Shown: positions 49,221-58,208 of the stretch, one piece after another
Layout of the letters: every line of letters begins with the position of its first letter
Position numbering within the stretch: position 1 is the stretch's first letter
NCBI GenBank assembly: GCA_965205535.1
Contig: CBDBHH010000005.1
Location: forward strand, 744,001-808,000
Length of the DNA stretch: 64,000 nucleotides
Source: UBA8079 sp965205535
GTDB taxonomy: Bacteria > Pseudomonadota > Alphaproteobacteria > UBA6615
Direction of reading: 5' to 3'
Translations under genes and position numbers: made by a program
The notes under the pieces: generated by a model
What the model was told of the DNA's origin: nothing
The model's input: the letters and a program-made list of their open reading frames with translations, nothing else
The model's database searches: none

Positions 49221-51611
49221 CTAGTATTTTCCCAGTGCCTTCAGGATCCGCTCCGGCGTGATCGGCTGGTGGGAAAGCCGCACCTCGAAGGGCGACAGCG
49301 CGTCGTTGATCGCGTTCATGACCACCCCCGGCGCGCCGGCCGTGCCGGCTTCGCCCGCGCCTTTCGCGCCGAGTTCGGAATCCGCCGTCGGGGTTTCGAC
49401 ATGGCCAACCGAGATATCCGGCATCTCGCCCGCCATGGGCACCAGATAATCTGCCATATTGGCGTTTACGAGATTACCCGCCACGTCGTAGCGGCACTCC
49501 TCCATCAACGCGCCGCCGAGCCCCTGGATGACACCGCCACGGACCTGTTCGTCGACGAGTTGCGGGTTGAGCACCGTGCCGCAATCCTCGACCACCCAGT
49601 AATTCAGAAATTTGAGGAAACCCGTGTCGGGATCGACCTCGACATAACAGGCCTGGATGCCGTTGGTGAACGCGATGTTGTATTCCCGCGGCACGAAGTG
49701 GCGCGTCGCCATCAGCTCGGGCTGGAAGCCCTTGGGGATGAGGTCGGAGCGGAAATACGAGATCCGCGCCAGCTCATCGAGGCCCATGCGCTCGTTGCCC
49801 GTGTCGTCGTCGACCACGACACCCTCGCGGATATCGAGGGTGGCCGGGTCGGCCTGGAGCAGCTGGCCGGCGATGTCCTTGATGTTGTACCGGAGCGCCT
49901 TGGCCGCCCGCAGGACGGCCTCGCCACCGATGCCCGCACCGCGCGAGCCCCAGGTCCCGCCGCCGGTCGGCACATTGTCCGTGTCGCCGGTGATCATCTT
50001 GACCCGGTCCGGCGAGGTGCCGAAGGCCGTCGCGGCGATCTGCGCCATCACCCCGTCCGTTCCCTGTCCCTGTTCCGTGACCGACGTGTGGACGACGATG
50101 GAGCCGCTCGAATCAAGCCGCACCTGGGCGCCGTCCTGGGACGAAATCCGCGCGCCGCCGATGCCGTACATGGCCGCACCCGGGTTGGTCAGCTCGATCA
50201 TGGCCGCGAAGCCGATGCCGCGATAGATATCCTCGCCGCGCAGCGCGTCGCGCTCGGCCTTCATGCCCTCGTAATCCATCCCCGCCAGCAGCTTGTCGAG
50301 GCAGGCGTGATGAGACAGCGCTTCGAAGGCGATGCCGCTCGCCCCATTGGTCGGATAGGCATCGTCGGCGATCAGGTTGCGCCGGCGGATATCGACGGGA
50401 TCGATGCCGAGTTCCAGTGCGCCCTTGTCGAGGATCGCTTCCGTTACCGCGAAGGCCACTGGATGGCCGACCGCGCGGTACTGGCACATCACGTTCTTGT
50501 TCTGGAACACCACCTGCGCCTTGGCGCGATAATTCTCGTGCTTGTAGGGGCCGCCGGTGAAGTTAAGCACCTGGTTGGCCTCCATGGCGCTGGTGCGCGG
50601 ATACATGGAGTAAGGCCCGACACCGGTCAGGTCATCGATCTCGATGGCGGTGATGTCGCCATCTTTCGTGAACGCCATCTTGGCATGCACCCGATGCGCG
50701 CGGGCATGAATATCGGTGAGGAAAGATTCCAGCCGGTCGGCCGCGAATTTGACCGGCCGGCAAAGCATCCGCGACAGCGCCACCGTGGCCATCTCGTCAG
50801 CATAGACATGCACCTTGATGCCGAACGAACCCCCCACATCTTTGCAGATCACCCGCACCTGGCCCTCGGGCACGCCGATATGCTTGGCGAAGATATGCTG
50901 CATCATGTGCGGCGCCTGGTTCGACATATGCACCGTCAGCTTGTCGTCGGCGTCGTCATAGTCGGCCAGGAGCACACGCGGTTCCAGCGTGACCCCGGTG
51001 TGGCGGTCGAAGTGATAGGTCTCCTCGACGACCGTGTCGGCGGCGGCGAAGGCCGCGTCCACGTCGCCCGAATCAACGCCGTTCTCGAAGGCGATGTTAT
51101 CGCCCAGATCGGGATGGATCACATGGGTGTCCGGATCGCCGGCGGTTTCCTCGTCGGTGACAGCCGGCAATTCCTCATACTCGACCAGAACCGCCGCTGA
51201 GGCGTCCTCGGCCTCGGCCCGGCTGTTGGCGACGACGGCGACGACCGCCTCGCCCTGCCAGCTAACCTTGTTCACGGCGATCGCGTGTTGCGGGGCGGAT
51301 TTGAGGCCCTTGAAATGGGTCAGCACCCCGACCCAGGGCTCGCAATATTCGGCCAGCTCGGCCCCGGTCACGACGCGGACGACGCCGGGCATACCGGCGG
51401 CCTCGCTCGTGTCGATGGATTTGATGTTGGCATGGGCGTGGGGCGAACGCAGGAACACCGCATGGACCATGCGAGGCAGGGACAAATCATCGACGAACTG
51501 GCCCTTGCCGCGCACCAGCTTGCGCACGTTCGGGCGCGGCACCACCTTGCCGATGTAACTGTTGGGGCGTCCCAGGACGCTCGAATCAGGGCTCAGGGCT
51601 TCGTCGGTCAT
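49221..51611 (-). CDS. Xanthine dehydrogenase-family molybdopterin-binding subunit, variant QYRAVGHP active-site loop, copy 2
   Basis: 796-aa paralogue of the gene at 46199-48589: 'KLVRGKGQFVDDLSLPRMVHAVFLRSPHAHANI', 'DVGGSFGIKVHVYADEM', loop Q377-Y-R-A-V-G-H-P, 'TEQGQGTDGVMAQIAATAFG' and 'GAKGAGEAGTAGAPG'. ATG 51611 has GGAGAG just upstream. Again no small or medium subunit gene adjoins it. It lies 56 bp downstream of an acyl-CoA dehydrogenase gene on the same strand, which points to a role in catabolism of an organic acid activated as its CoA ester; the two duplicated subunits may form a heterodimer or have split substrates (inference). Confidence 0.9.
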   Translation of the reverse strand: MTDEALSPDSSVLGRPNSYIGKVVPRPNVRKLVRGKGQFVDDLSLPRMVHAVFLRSPHAHANIKSIDTSEAAGMPGVVRVVTGAELAEYCEPWVGVLTHFKGLKSAPQHAIAVNKVSWQGEAVVAVVANSRAEAEDASAAVLVEYEELPAVTDEETAGDPDTHVIHPDLGDNIAFENGVDSGDVDAAFAAADTVVEETYHFDRHTGVTLEPRVLLADYDDADDKLTVHMSNQAPHMMQHIFAKHIGVPEGQVRVICKDVGGSFGIKVHVYADEMATVALSRMLCRPVKFAADRLESFLTDIHARAHRVHAKMAFTKDGDITAIEIDDLTGVGPYSMYPRTSAMEANQVLNFTGGPYKHENYRAKAQVVFQNKNVMCQYRAVGHPVAFAVTEAILDKGALELGIDPVDIRRRNLIADDAYPTNGASGIAFEALSHHACLDKLLAGMDYEGMKAERDALRGEDIYRGIGFAAMIELTNPGAAMYGIGGARISSQDGAQVRLDSSGSIVVHTSVTEQGQGTDGVMAQIAATAFGTSPDRVKMITGDTDNVPTGGGTWGSRGAGIGGEAVLRAAKALRYNIKDIAGQLLQADPATLDIREGVVVDDDTGNERMGLDELARISYFRSDLIPKGFQPELMATRHFVPREYNIAFTNGIQACYVEVDPDTGFLKFLNYWVVEDCGTVLNPQLVDEQVRGGVIQGLGGALMEECRYDVAGNLVNANMADYLVPMAGEMPDISVGHVETPTADSELGAKGAGEAGTAGAPGVVMNAINDALSPFEVRLSHQPITPERILKALGKY

Positions 51612-51667
51612 CGTCTCTCTCCACGCGTGCATTCTGTTCGCGTCTGGTGCGCGAATTCAGGGTCTAA

Positions 51668-52870
51668 CTATTCCACAACCGGGCTGCGAAGGCGATTGCG
51701 AACCGGATGCCGGTTGGCATCCTTTATCCCCAGCGCGTCCTCGCCGATCAGAATCCGCTGAACATTCGCCGTCCCCTCGCCGACCGCCAGCATGTTGACG
51801 TAGGCGGTGTATTTCTTGATCGGATATTCGTCGGCCAACGCGTAGCCGGCGAAGATTTCCGCCGCGCCAGCCGCGGCCTCTTTCGCCGCCTCGACGGCGA
51901 TATACTTGGCGCGGGATGCCGCCCGGGTCGCGGGATGCCCTTCATCCATCAGCCAGGCCATGCGGTACACCATCAAACGCGCGGCATCGATGTGGGTGGC
52001 CATGTCGGCGATCAGATGCTGCACCATCTGGTACTCCCCGATCGCCCGGTCCCGGATGACCCGTTCGTTGGCATAGGCGATCGCCTCGTCGAGGCAGGCC
52101 TGCGCCAACCCGACCGCGCGCGCCGACACGGTCAATCGCCCGAACTCCAGCGCGTTCATCGCGATCTTGAAACCTTCGCCTTCTACACCGAGCCGGTTTT
52201 CCATCGGGACGACGAAGTCATCGAGGAACACCGCGTTCGATGCCAGGGCGTTCGACAGGCCGGTCATCTGGATCGGGTTGGCGCTATAGCCGTCATGTTT
52301 CTTCGGCTCGACGATGAAGGCCGTGATTCCCCTGTGACCGGCATCGGGGTCGGTCTTGGCGAACAGCACGCCCACATCGGCGGCATTGGCGAAGGTGATC
52401 CATTGTTTCGACCCGTTCAGCCGGTACACGTCTCCGTCGCGCGTGGCCGTCGTCTTCATGGACCCCGCCGCGTCCGAGCCGCCGCCAGGCTCGGTCAACG
52501 CGAACATGCCGATGCGCTTGCCGGCGATCAGATCGGGCACATGGGCGTCGATCTGTGTCGCGGTCCCCCAGTTGAAGATCGTGAATGGGCAGGTCATGCC
52601 TTGCATGTTCATGCAGTAGCCGAATTCAGGTGCCACCCGCGAGATCGCCTCGGAGATCGCCGCCACGGCGACAAATCCGACATTCGTGCCACCGAGTTCT
52701 TCCGGGAAGGCGGCGCCGAAAAACCCGGCGGAGCCCATTTTTTCGACCAGGGCGCGGGGAAATTCACCGGATGCCTCATACGCGCCCATTTCAGGCGCAA
52801 TCTCGACCTCGACGAACCGTGCGACCGAATCTGCAAACGCAGAAATCTCTTCTGGCAGGGTGAAATCCAT
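51668..52870 (-). CDS. Acyl-CoA dehydrogenase
   Basis: 400-aa flavoprotein with the family blocks 'FALTEPGGGSDAAGSMKTTATRDGDVYRLNGSKQWITFANAADV' (FAD and substrate contacts), 'VSARAVGLAQACLDEAIAYANER', 'MVQHLIADMATHIDAARLMVYRMAW' and 'IFAGYALADEYPIKKYTAYVNMLAVGEGTANVQRILIG'. In the last block 'YVNMLAVGEGTANVQ' holds the E-G-T position of the catalytic base in many ACADs. It oxidises an acyl-CoA to the enoyl-CoA and passes electrons to ETF. Divergent from the CoA-transferase genes. Confidence 0.93.
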   Translation of the reverse strand: MDFTLPEEISAFADSVARFVEVEIAPEMGAYEASGEFPRALVEKMGSAGFFGAAFPEELGGTNVGFVAVAAISEAISRVAPEFGYCMNMQGMTCPFTIFNWGTATQIDAHVPDLIAGKRIGMFALTEPGGGSDAAGSMKTTATRDGDVYRLNGSKQWITFANAADVGVLFAKTDPDAGHRGITAFIVEPKKHDGYSANPIQMTGLSNALASNAVFLDDFVVPMENRLGVEGEGFKIAMNALEFGRLTVSARAVGLAQACLDEAIAYANERVIRDRAIGEYQMVQHLIADMATHIDAARLMVYRMAWLMDEGHPATRAASRAKYIAVEAAKEAAAGAAEIFAGYALADEYPIKKYTAYVNMLAVGEGTANVQRILIGEDALGIKDANRHPVRNRLRSPVVE

Positions 52871-52944
52871 TCGCGCGTTCCTTTATTCCTGCGGCCAATC
52901 TATTTAACATCGCGCCAACCGTGAAAAGAAAGGTGGAAGCGCAT

Positions 52945-53769
52945 ATGAGCGAGCTTTTCACATCCGTCGAAGACCTGGCCGAACGCATCCCCGACGGGGC
53001 GAAGGTCGCCATGGCGCCTGACTATTCCGGCTGCTCGATGGTGACCGCGCGCGCGCTGATTGCCCGCGGCGCGAAGAATTTGCACCTGATCGGCGTGCCG
53101 TCAGTCGGATTTCAGGGCGACATGCTGATCGGCGCGGGCTGCGTCGACACGCTGGAGACCGCTGCGGTCACCCTCGACGAATACGGTCCCGCCCCCCGCT
53201 TCATGGCGGCAGCGAAGGCGGGGACGATCAACATCATCGACGGCACCTGCCCGGCGATCCATGCGGGCCTGCAGGCCGCCGAGAAGGGCATTCCCTATAT
53301 GCCTGTGCGCGGTATCGTCGGCTCCGACCTGCTCACCCATCGTGATGACTGGACCACCGGCACCGACCCGTTCGGCGAACAGGAAGGACCGCTCGTGCTG
53401 GTCAAGGCGATCCGGCCGGACGTGACATTGATTCACGCACCGCTCGCCGACCGGAACGGCAACGTTTGGATCGGCGTGCGCCGGGAGATGATGGTCATGG
53501 CCCACGCCGCGCGCGAAACATTCGTGACGGCGGAAGAGATGTACGACGGCGATCTGCTCGCCGATGAACAGCTCGCTCCGGGAACGATCCCGGGCTTGTA
53601 TGTTTCAGCGCTGGCCGAGGCCGCCAATGGCGCCTGGCCCGTCGGCCTGTACGGTCGTTATGGCCCGGACGACGCCCATCTGCGTGACTATCTTGAACGC
53701 GCGCGCTCCGACGAGGGTTTCACGAGCTATCTCGATGAATTTGTCTACGCGCCGAAAGCCGCCGAATGA
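52945..53769 (+). CDS. CoA-transferase subunit A (glutaconate/3-oxoacid family I type)
   Basis: 274-aa alpha subunit: 'SVEDLAERIPDGAKVAMAPDYSGCSMVTARALIARGAKNLHLIGVPSVGFQGDMLIGAGCVDTLE' is the N-terminal nucleotide/CoA fold of the GctA/IpdA-like branch, with 'FGEQEGPLVLVKAIRPDVTLIHAPLADRNGNVWIG' in the C-terminal half. ATG 52945 follows GGTGGAAG; an upstream GTG would add eight residues. It pairs with the subunit B gene 13 bp downstream. The family moves CoA to organic acids or, in the IpdAB branch, opens rings, so the exact reaction is open. Confidence 0.88.
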   Translation: MSELFTSVEDLAERIPDGAKVAMAPDYSGCSMVTARALIARGAKNLHLIGVPSVGFQGDMLIGAGCVDTLETAAVTLDEYGPAPRFMAAAKAGTINIIDGTCPAIHAGLQAAEKGIPYMPVRGIVGSDLLTHRDDWTTGTDPFGEQEGPLVLVKAIRPDVTLIHAPLADRNGNVWIGVRREMMVMAHAARETFVTAEEMYDGDLLADEQLAPGTIPGLYVSALAEAANGAWPVGLYGRYGPDDAHLRDYLERARSDEGFTSYLDEFVYAPKAAE

Positions 53770-53782
53770 GCACGCCTCGGAT

Positions 53783-54526
53783 ATGAGCGCAACAATCGCG
53801 CCCGAAGAATTGCTGATCGCCACGGTCGCCGACATGCTCGCCGGCCTGCGCCATGTCGCCGTGGGCGCCCAGTCCCCAATACCCGGCTCGGCCGCCCTGC
53901 TGGCGCGCGCGCGTTCCGGCGGCACGCTCCGCGTCTCGATGCTCGGCAGCGAGGCCCACAGCCCGTTCACCGATGGCGGGCGCGAGCTGTTCGACTGCGC
54001 CGCGCAAGGCCGGATCGACGCGTTCTTTCTCGGCGGCGGGCAGATCGACGGTCAGGCAAACATCAACCTGGTCGGCATCGGCGATTACCCGAACACCAAG
54101 GTCCGCTTCCCGGGCTCGTTCGGTTCGGCCTATCTCTATCTTCTGGTACCGCGCGTGATTCTGTTCCGCGAGGAACACACCGCGCGCGTGCTGGTGCCGA
54201 AGGTGGATTTCATCAGCGCTCCCGGCGTCAGTGATGAAGGCGTCCATCGCACCGGGGGTCCGCATGCACTCGTGACCGGCCGCTGCGTATTTGATTTCGA
54301 TGCGGACAAGCGTCGCTTTCGGCTCGCCTCCGTCCACCCGGGACACGACAGCGACGAAATCCGCGAGCACACCGGCTTCGATTACGATGCCCCGGATGTC
54401 GTGCCCGAGACCCGAATTCCCGACACGACCACGCTTGAGCTCCTGCGCGGCCAGGTCGCAGATGAGGTCGCCGAGACATATCCGGCTTTCGCCACACGCG
54501 TGTTCGGTGCCGCAGACGCCGCCTGA
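53783..54526 (+). CDS. CoA-transferase subunit B (glutaconate/3-oxoacid family I type)
   Basis: 247-aa beta subunit: 'SATIAPEELLIATVADMLAGLRHVAVGAQSPIPGSAALLARARSGGTLRVSMLGSEAHSPF', then 'IDAFFLGGGQIDGQANINLVGIGDYPNTKVRFPGSFGSAY', matching GctB/IpdB-type beta subunits. The classical catalytic Glu of glutaconate CoA-transferase ('E-S/N-G' loop) is not obvious: the loop near 'MLGSEAH' carries a Glu but in a different context. That is reminiscent of IpdB-like hydrolases. It forms a heteromer with the preceding subunit. Confidence 0.85.
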   Translation: MSATIAPEELLIATVADMLAGLRHVAVGAQSPIPGSAALLARARSGGTLRVSMLGSEAHSPFTDGGRELFDCAAQGRIDAFFLGGGQIDGQANINLVGIGDYPNTKVRFPGSFGSAYLYLLVPRVILFREEHTARVLVPKVDFISAPGVSDEGVHRTGGPHALVTGRCVFDFDADKRRFRLASVHPGHDSDEIREHTGFDYDAPDVVPETRIPDTTTLELLRGQVADEVAETYPAFATRVFGAADAA

Positions 54527-54548
54527 CTTTCCTTCAAGGTAGAAACCC

Positions 54549-55766
54549 ATGACCCAAAATTCCGGACCCTTCGGCGCGCTTACCGGCCTCAAGGTAGTGG
54601 ATTTAACCCGCGTTCTCGGCGGGCCCTACTGCACGCAGATTCTCGCTGACCACGGCGCCAACGTGATCAAGGTCGAGCCGCCCCAGGGCGACGAGGTGCG
54701 CGACTGGGGCCCGCCCTTCCACGACGGCGACGCCTCCTATTTCACCGGGCTCAACCGGAACAAGCGCTCGATCGGGCTCGACCTGTCGAAACCCGAAGGG
54801 CGCGAGGTACTGTTCAGGCTGCTCGACGAGGCCGATGTCCTGATCGAGAATTACAAAACCGGCACCCTGGAGAAATGGGACCTGGGCTATGACGACGTGC
54901 TGGCGGAGAAATATCCGTCACTGATCCATTGCCGCATATCCGGTTACGGCGCCGATGGCCCGCTCGGCGGCTTTCCCGGCTACGACGCCATCGTGCAGTC
55001 CATGGCCGGTTGGCTGTCGATCAACGGCGGTGCAGAGAAAGAGCCGACCCGGGTCGGCATCGCCGCGGTCGACATGGGCACAGGTCTCTATTCCTGCGTC
55101 GCGATCCTGATGGCCATGTTAGAGCGCCAGCGTTCGGGCAAGGGCCAGTTCATCGACATGACCCTGTATGACTGCGCGGTCTCGCTGATGCACCCCCACG
55201 TGCCCAACTACTACCTTTCGGGCGGCAAGGTGCCGGGCATCACCGGCAACCAGCACAGCAATATCGCGCCCTATGACAAATTCCCGACCAAGACCGTCGA
55301 TGTGTTTATCGGCGCAGGTAATAACCGCGCCTTCCGCCGCTTGTGCAACGAACTCGGCAGGCCCGAACTCGCCGACGACCCGCGCTTCGTTGACAACTCC
55401 GCGCGGATTCAGCATCGCGGCGAGTTGCGCGACGAACTGATCGACGCCTTCGCCGCAGTCGATGGCGAGGAACTGTCCCTCAAGCTGTTGTCCGCGGGCA
55501 TCCCCGCCGGACCGGTGCTGAACACCGACCAGGTGATGAACGCGGCCCACACAAAGCATCGCAACATGGCCGCCAAACTCGACTGGTACGAAGGCACGGG
55601 CATCCCGATCAAGTTTGGGCGCACCCCGGGCGAGATCCGCTCGACCCCGCCGGCCTTCGGCGCCCACGCCGACGAGATTCTCAGCGAGCACGGTTTCGAT
55701 GAAGACGAGGTCGAGGCGCTCGCCGAATCCGGTGGCCTCGTCACCGAACGCGGCAAACTCAAATAG
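54549..55766 (+). CDS. Family III (CaiB/BaiF) CoA-transferase
   Basis: 405-aa enzyme with 'LKVVDLTRVLGGPYCTQILADHGANVIKVEPPQGDEVRDWGPPF', 'YFTGLNRNKRSIGLDLSKPEGREVLFRLLDEADVLIENYKTG' and the catalytic Asp region 'VGIAAVDMGTGLYSCVAILMAML'. Family III enzymes transfer CoA between acids through an aspartyl-CoA adduct. It follows the two-subunit CoA-transferase by 22 bp and precedes the PEP-mutase-like gene by 25 bp, forming a four-gene operon for activation and cleavage of an organic acid (inference). Confidence 0.92.
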   Translation: MTQNSGPFGALTGLKVVDLTRVLGGPYCTQILADHGANVIKVEPPQGDEVRDWGPPFHDGDASYFTGLNRNKRSIGLDLSKPEGREVLFRLLDEADVLIENYKTGTLEKWDLGYDDVLAEKYPSLIHCRISGYGADGPLGGFPGYDAIVQSMAGWLSINGGAEKEPTRVGIAAVDMGTGLYSCVAILMAMLERQRSGKGQFIDMTLYDCAVSLMHPHVPNYYLSGGKVPGITGNQHSNIAPYDKFPTKTVDVFIGAGNNRAFRRLCNELGRPELADDPRFVDNSARIQHRGELRDELIDAFAAVDGEELSLKLLSAGIPAGPVLNTDQVMNAAHTKHRNMAAKLDWYEGTGIPIKFGRTPGEIRSTPPAFGAHADEILSEHGFDEDEVEALAESGGLVTERGKLK

Positions 55767-55791
55767 TCCGCCCCAGAAAACGGGAAACACC

Positions 55792-56649
55792 ATGCGCTGG
55801 TCCGAACGCCGAGAGAATTTCCGCGCCATCCTGAACGGGGATGCCTGCATCCATCCCGGTTCGGTCGCCGATCCGATGACCGCGCGAATCACACAGGAAG
55901 TCGGTTTCGAAGTCGGCATCTTCGCCGGCTCGGTCGCCTCGATGGCGGTGCTGGCTGCGCCCGACCTGATCGTGCTCACCCTGTCGGAGTTCGCTGACCA
56001 GGCAAAACGCATCGGCCGAGCCTGCGACCTGCCGCTGCTGGTCGACGCCGACCATGGCTACGGCAACGCGCTCAACGTGCGCCGCACGGTGGAGGAGCTC
56101 GAGATAGCCGGCGTCGCCGCGCTGTCGATCGAGGACACCGAGTTGCCGAACCCACATGGCAGCGGCGGCAAGGCGAGGCTGATCAGCGTCGAGGAAGGTG
56201 TGGGCAAGATGAAGGCCGCGCTCGATGCGCGCACCGACCCCAATCTGGTAATCGCCGGACGCACCAGCGCCCCGGGCATCGCGGGCGTCGATGAAGCCGT
56301 GCGGCGCGCCAACGCCTATGAAGAAGCCGGCGTCGATGCGCTGTTCATGGTCGGCGTGAAAAGCCGCGAGGACCTTGAGGCGATCGCCGGGAAGGTCTCG
56401 ACACCGATTATCCTCGGCAGCGCCTCGCGCGAGATGATGGACCGGGATTGGCTGGCTTCCATCGGCGTGCGCATCTGCCTGCAGGGACACAAGGTGCATG
56501 CGGCGGCCATGGAGGCATTCCTGCGCACCCAACAGGCCCTCGCGGACGGCACGCACCCCGACGATCTGGAGAATGTCGCGTCGGGTGACAGCATGAAGCG
56601 ACTGATGCGCGCCGACGACTATGCGCGCTGGAGCGAGGATTATCTCTAG
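55792..56649 (+). CDS. Isocitrate lyase/PEP mutase superfamily protein (oxaloacetate decarboxylase-like)
   Basis: 285-aa (beta/alpha)8 enzyme: 'CIHPGSVADPMTARITQEVGFEVGIFAGSVASMAVL', metal ligands in 'LLVDADHGYGNALNVRRTVEELEIAGVAALSIEDTELP', 'VIAGRTSAPGIAGVDEAVRRANAYEEAGVDALFMVG'. The C-K-R/K-KCGH loop of isocitrate lyase is absent, as in the PA4872-type oxaloacetate decarboxylases and 2-methylisocitrate-like lyases. It would cleave or decarboxylate a 2-oxo or hydroxy acid. Last gene of the CoA-transferase operon. Confidence 0.87.
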   Translation: MRWSERRENFRAILNGDACIHPGSVADPMTARITQEVGFEVGIFAGSVASMAVLAAPDLIVLTLSEFADQAKRIGRACDLPLLVDADHGYGNALNVRRTVEELEIAGVAALSIEDTELPNPHGSGGKARLISVEEGVGKMKAALDARTDPNLVIAGRTSAPGIAGVDEAVRRANAYEEAGVDALFMVGVKSREDLEAIAGKVSTPIILGSASREMMDRDWLASIGVRICLQGHKVHAAAMEAFLRTQQALADGTHPDDLENVASGDSMKRLMRADDYARWSEDYL

Positions 56650-56652
56650 GGT

Positions 56653-58185
56653 CTAGCGCCCGCTCGCAAAGTTCTGCAGGTTTTCGAACAACGCCGCGTC
56701 GTTGATGATCCGCGGCACCTTGTGCTGGCCACCGAGTTGACCGCGCGTCTTCATCCATTCCGCAAACCCGCCTGGCCGCAGGGCGACCACCTCGGGTGGG
56801 TTCATGCCGAAACCATCCGAGCGGTGGGCCTCGTAATCCTCGTTTGTCGCGCAAAGCGCCGCATCGAGGATCCGCACGAAATGCGCCAGCCGCGCGTCCG
56901 ACGGCACTTCCGTGGCAAACTCGACGATGTAGCGATGCCCGCCCCGGCTATCATCGTCGCTTGCATGGACCGCGCCCACCGACCAGTCGCGGACGTCCGA
57001 CCCGATGGCCACGCCCCCGTCACGAATAGCCGCCTCGATCTCGTCTGCAATCAGATGTTCGCCAAAAGCCGACATCATGTAGCTCGTGCGGCCAGTCACC
57101 CGTACCCGCAACGGATTGCGGCTCACCAGCTCGACCGTATCGCCGATGACGTATGACCAGAGACCCGCACAACTCGAAACCACGAGCGCGTAGTTGATGC
57201 CGCGCTGGACCGTACCGGCCCAGTGCCGGGTGGGCTGGCTCGAGTCCAGCTCATCGACCGGCACGAACTCGTAGAACAGGCCGGTGTCGAGCATCAGCCG
57301 CAGGCCATCGTCAGGGCCCTGGTCCGCGACGCCGATGAAACCCTCACTCGCCGGATACACTTCACGAAGCTCGGCATGAGTGTCGGCCATGAGCGTCTCG
57401 AAACGCGCCCGATAGGGTGTGAAGTCGACACCGCCATGGACCATCAACTCCAGATTGGGGAAATACTTTACCAGGTTGGGGCTGCTGTCCCCGCGATAAG
57501 CCGCAAGCTGATCGAAGAAGACCAGCAGCCAGGAAGGGGTGCCGCCGATGAGCCGAATATCCTCGCCGTCCAGCGCCCGCACCAGCCGGTCGACCTTGAG
57601 TTCCCAGTCGCTTTCCAGCGCGTCCTCGCGTATCGGAAAGGTTCGGCCCTGAAACCACCAGGGCACGCTCTCGGTCATGATCCCGGAAAGGTCACCGCTG
57701 TGTATGCCGGGCGCCTCCCGCTTGAAATCGGTGCTGCCGCCCAGCATGAAGGACTTGCCGCCCAGGATATTGCTGTCGGGCCGGTTCGCCAGGTGATGGC
57801 AGATCAGGTCGAGCCCCGCCATGGTGTTCGAGGAGATCAGTTCATTGGTGCAAGGGATGTATTTCGTGCGGCCTGTCGTCGTACCGGATGTCACGGCAAG
57901 ATAAGGCACCCGCGACGGCCAGGTCGTACCCCGCAGATCGGGAAAAGCCGGGCCCCAATATTGTTCGTGAAAATCCTCGTACCGGCGAAGCGGCACCTTC
58001 GCCTGAAACTCCGTCACGCTTCGGATCGACGCAAAGCCATGATCACGACCGAACGCCGTGCGATTGGCGCGTGCCACCAATCCAAGCAATTGTCGCTGCT
58101 GCACGTCGGCAGCATCCCGCGCCGCCAACTTGCGCAGGCGGCGGGTGCCGTAGAATCGAACAAGGGGTGTCGCGTTCAGCATCAC
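56653..58185 (-). CDS. GH3-family protein (auxin-responsive GH3-like, ANL superfamily)
   Basis: 510-aa acyl-adenylating-fold protein. Family blocks: 'VPYLAVTSGTTTGRTKYIPCTNELISS' (the P-loop-like S-G-T-T-x-G), 'ELREVYPASEGFIGVADQGPDDGLRLMLDTGLFYEFVPVDE' (Y-x-x-S-E), 'YALVVSSCAGLWSYVIGDTVELVSRNPLRVRVTGR' and 'MSAFGEHLIADEIEAAI'. Plant GH3 enzymes link amino acids to hormone acids; bacterial homologues probably conjugate small acids, product unknown. Convergent with the PEP-mutase-like gene (3-bp gap). Confidence 0.9.
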   Translation of the reverse strand: MMLNATPLVRFYGTRRLRKLAARDAADVQQRQLLGLVARANRTAFGRDHGFASIRSVTEFQAKVPLRRYEDFHEQYWGPAFPDLRGTTWPSRVPYLAVTSGTTTGRTKYIPCTNELISSNTMAGLDLICHHLANRPDSNILGGKSFMLGGSTDFKREAPGIHSGDLSGIMTESVPWWFQGRTFPIREDALESDWELKVDRLVRALDGEDIRLIGGTPSWLLVFFDQLAAYRGDSSPNLVKYFPNLELMVHGGVDFTPYRARFETLMADTHAELREVYPASEGFIGVADQGPDDGLRLMLDTGLFYEFVPVDELDSSQPTRHWAGTVQRGINYALVVSSCAGLWSYVIGDTVELVSRNPLRVRVTGRTSYMMSAFGEHLIADEIEAAIRDGGVAIGSDVRDWSVGAVHASDDDSRGGHRYIVEFATEVPSDARLAHFVRILDAALCATNEDYEAHRSDGFGMNPPEVVALRPGGFAEWMKTRGQLGGQHKVPRIINDAALFENLQNFASGR

Positions 58186-58208
58186 CCCAGTTTACGCCAT
58201 GCGCGACG

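Noticed and set aside
49269..51200. 643-codon open frame on the plus strand opposite the molybdenum hydroxylase gene
   Set aside because: Antisense shadow of a GC-rich gene: no family motif, His/Arg/Gly-rich translation, no ribosome site, and the opposite strand is clearly coding.
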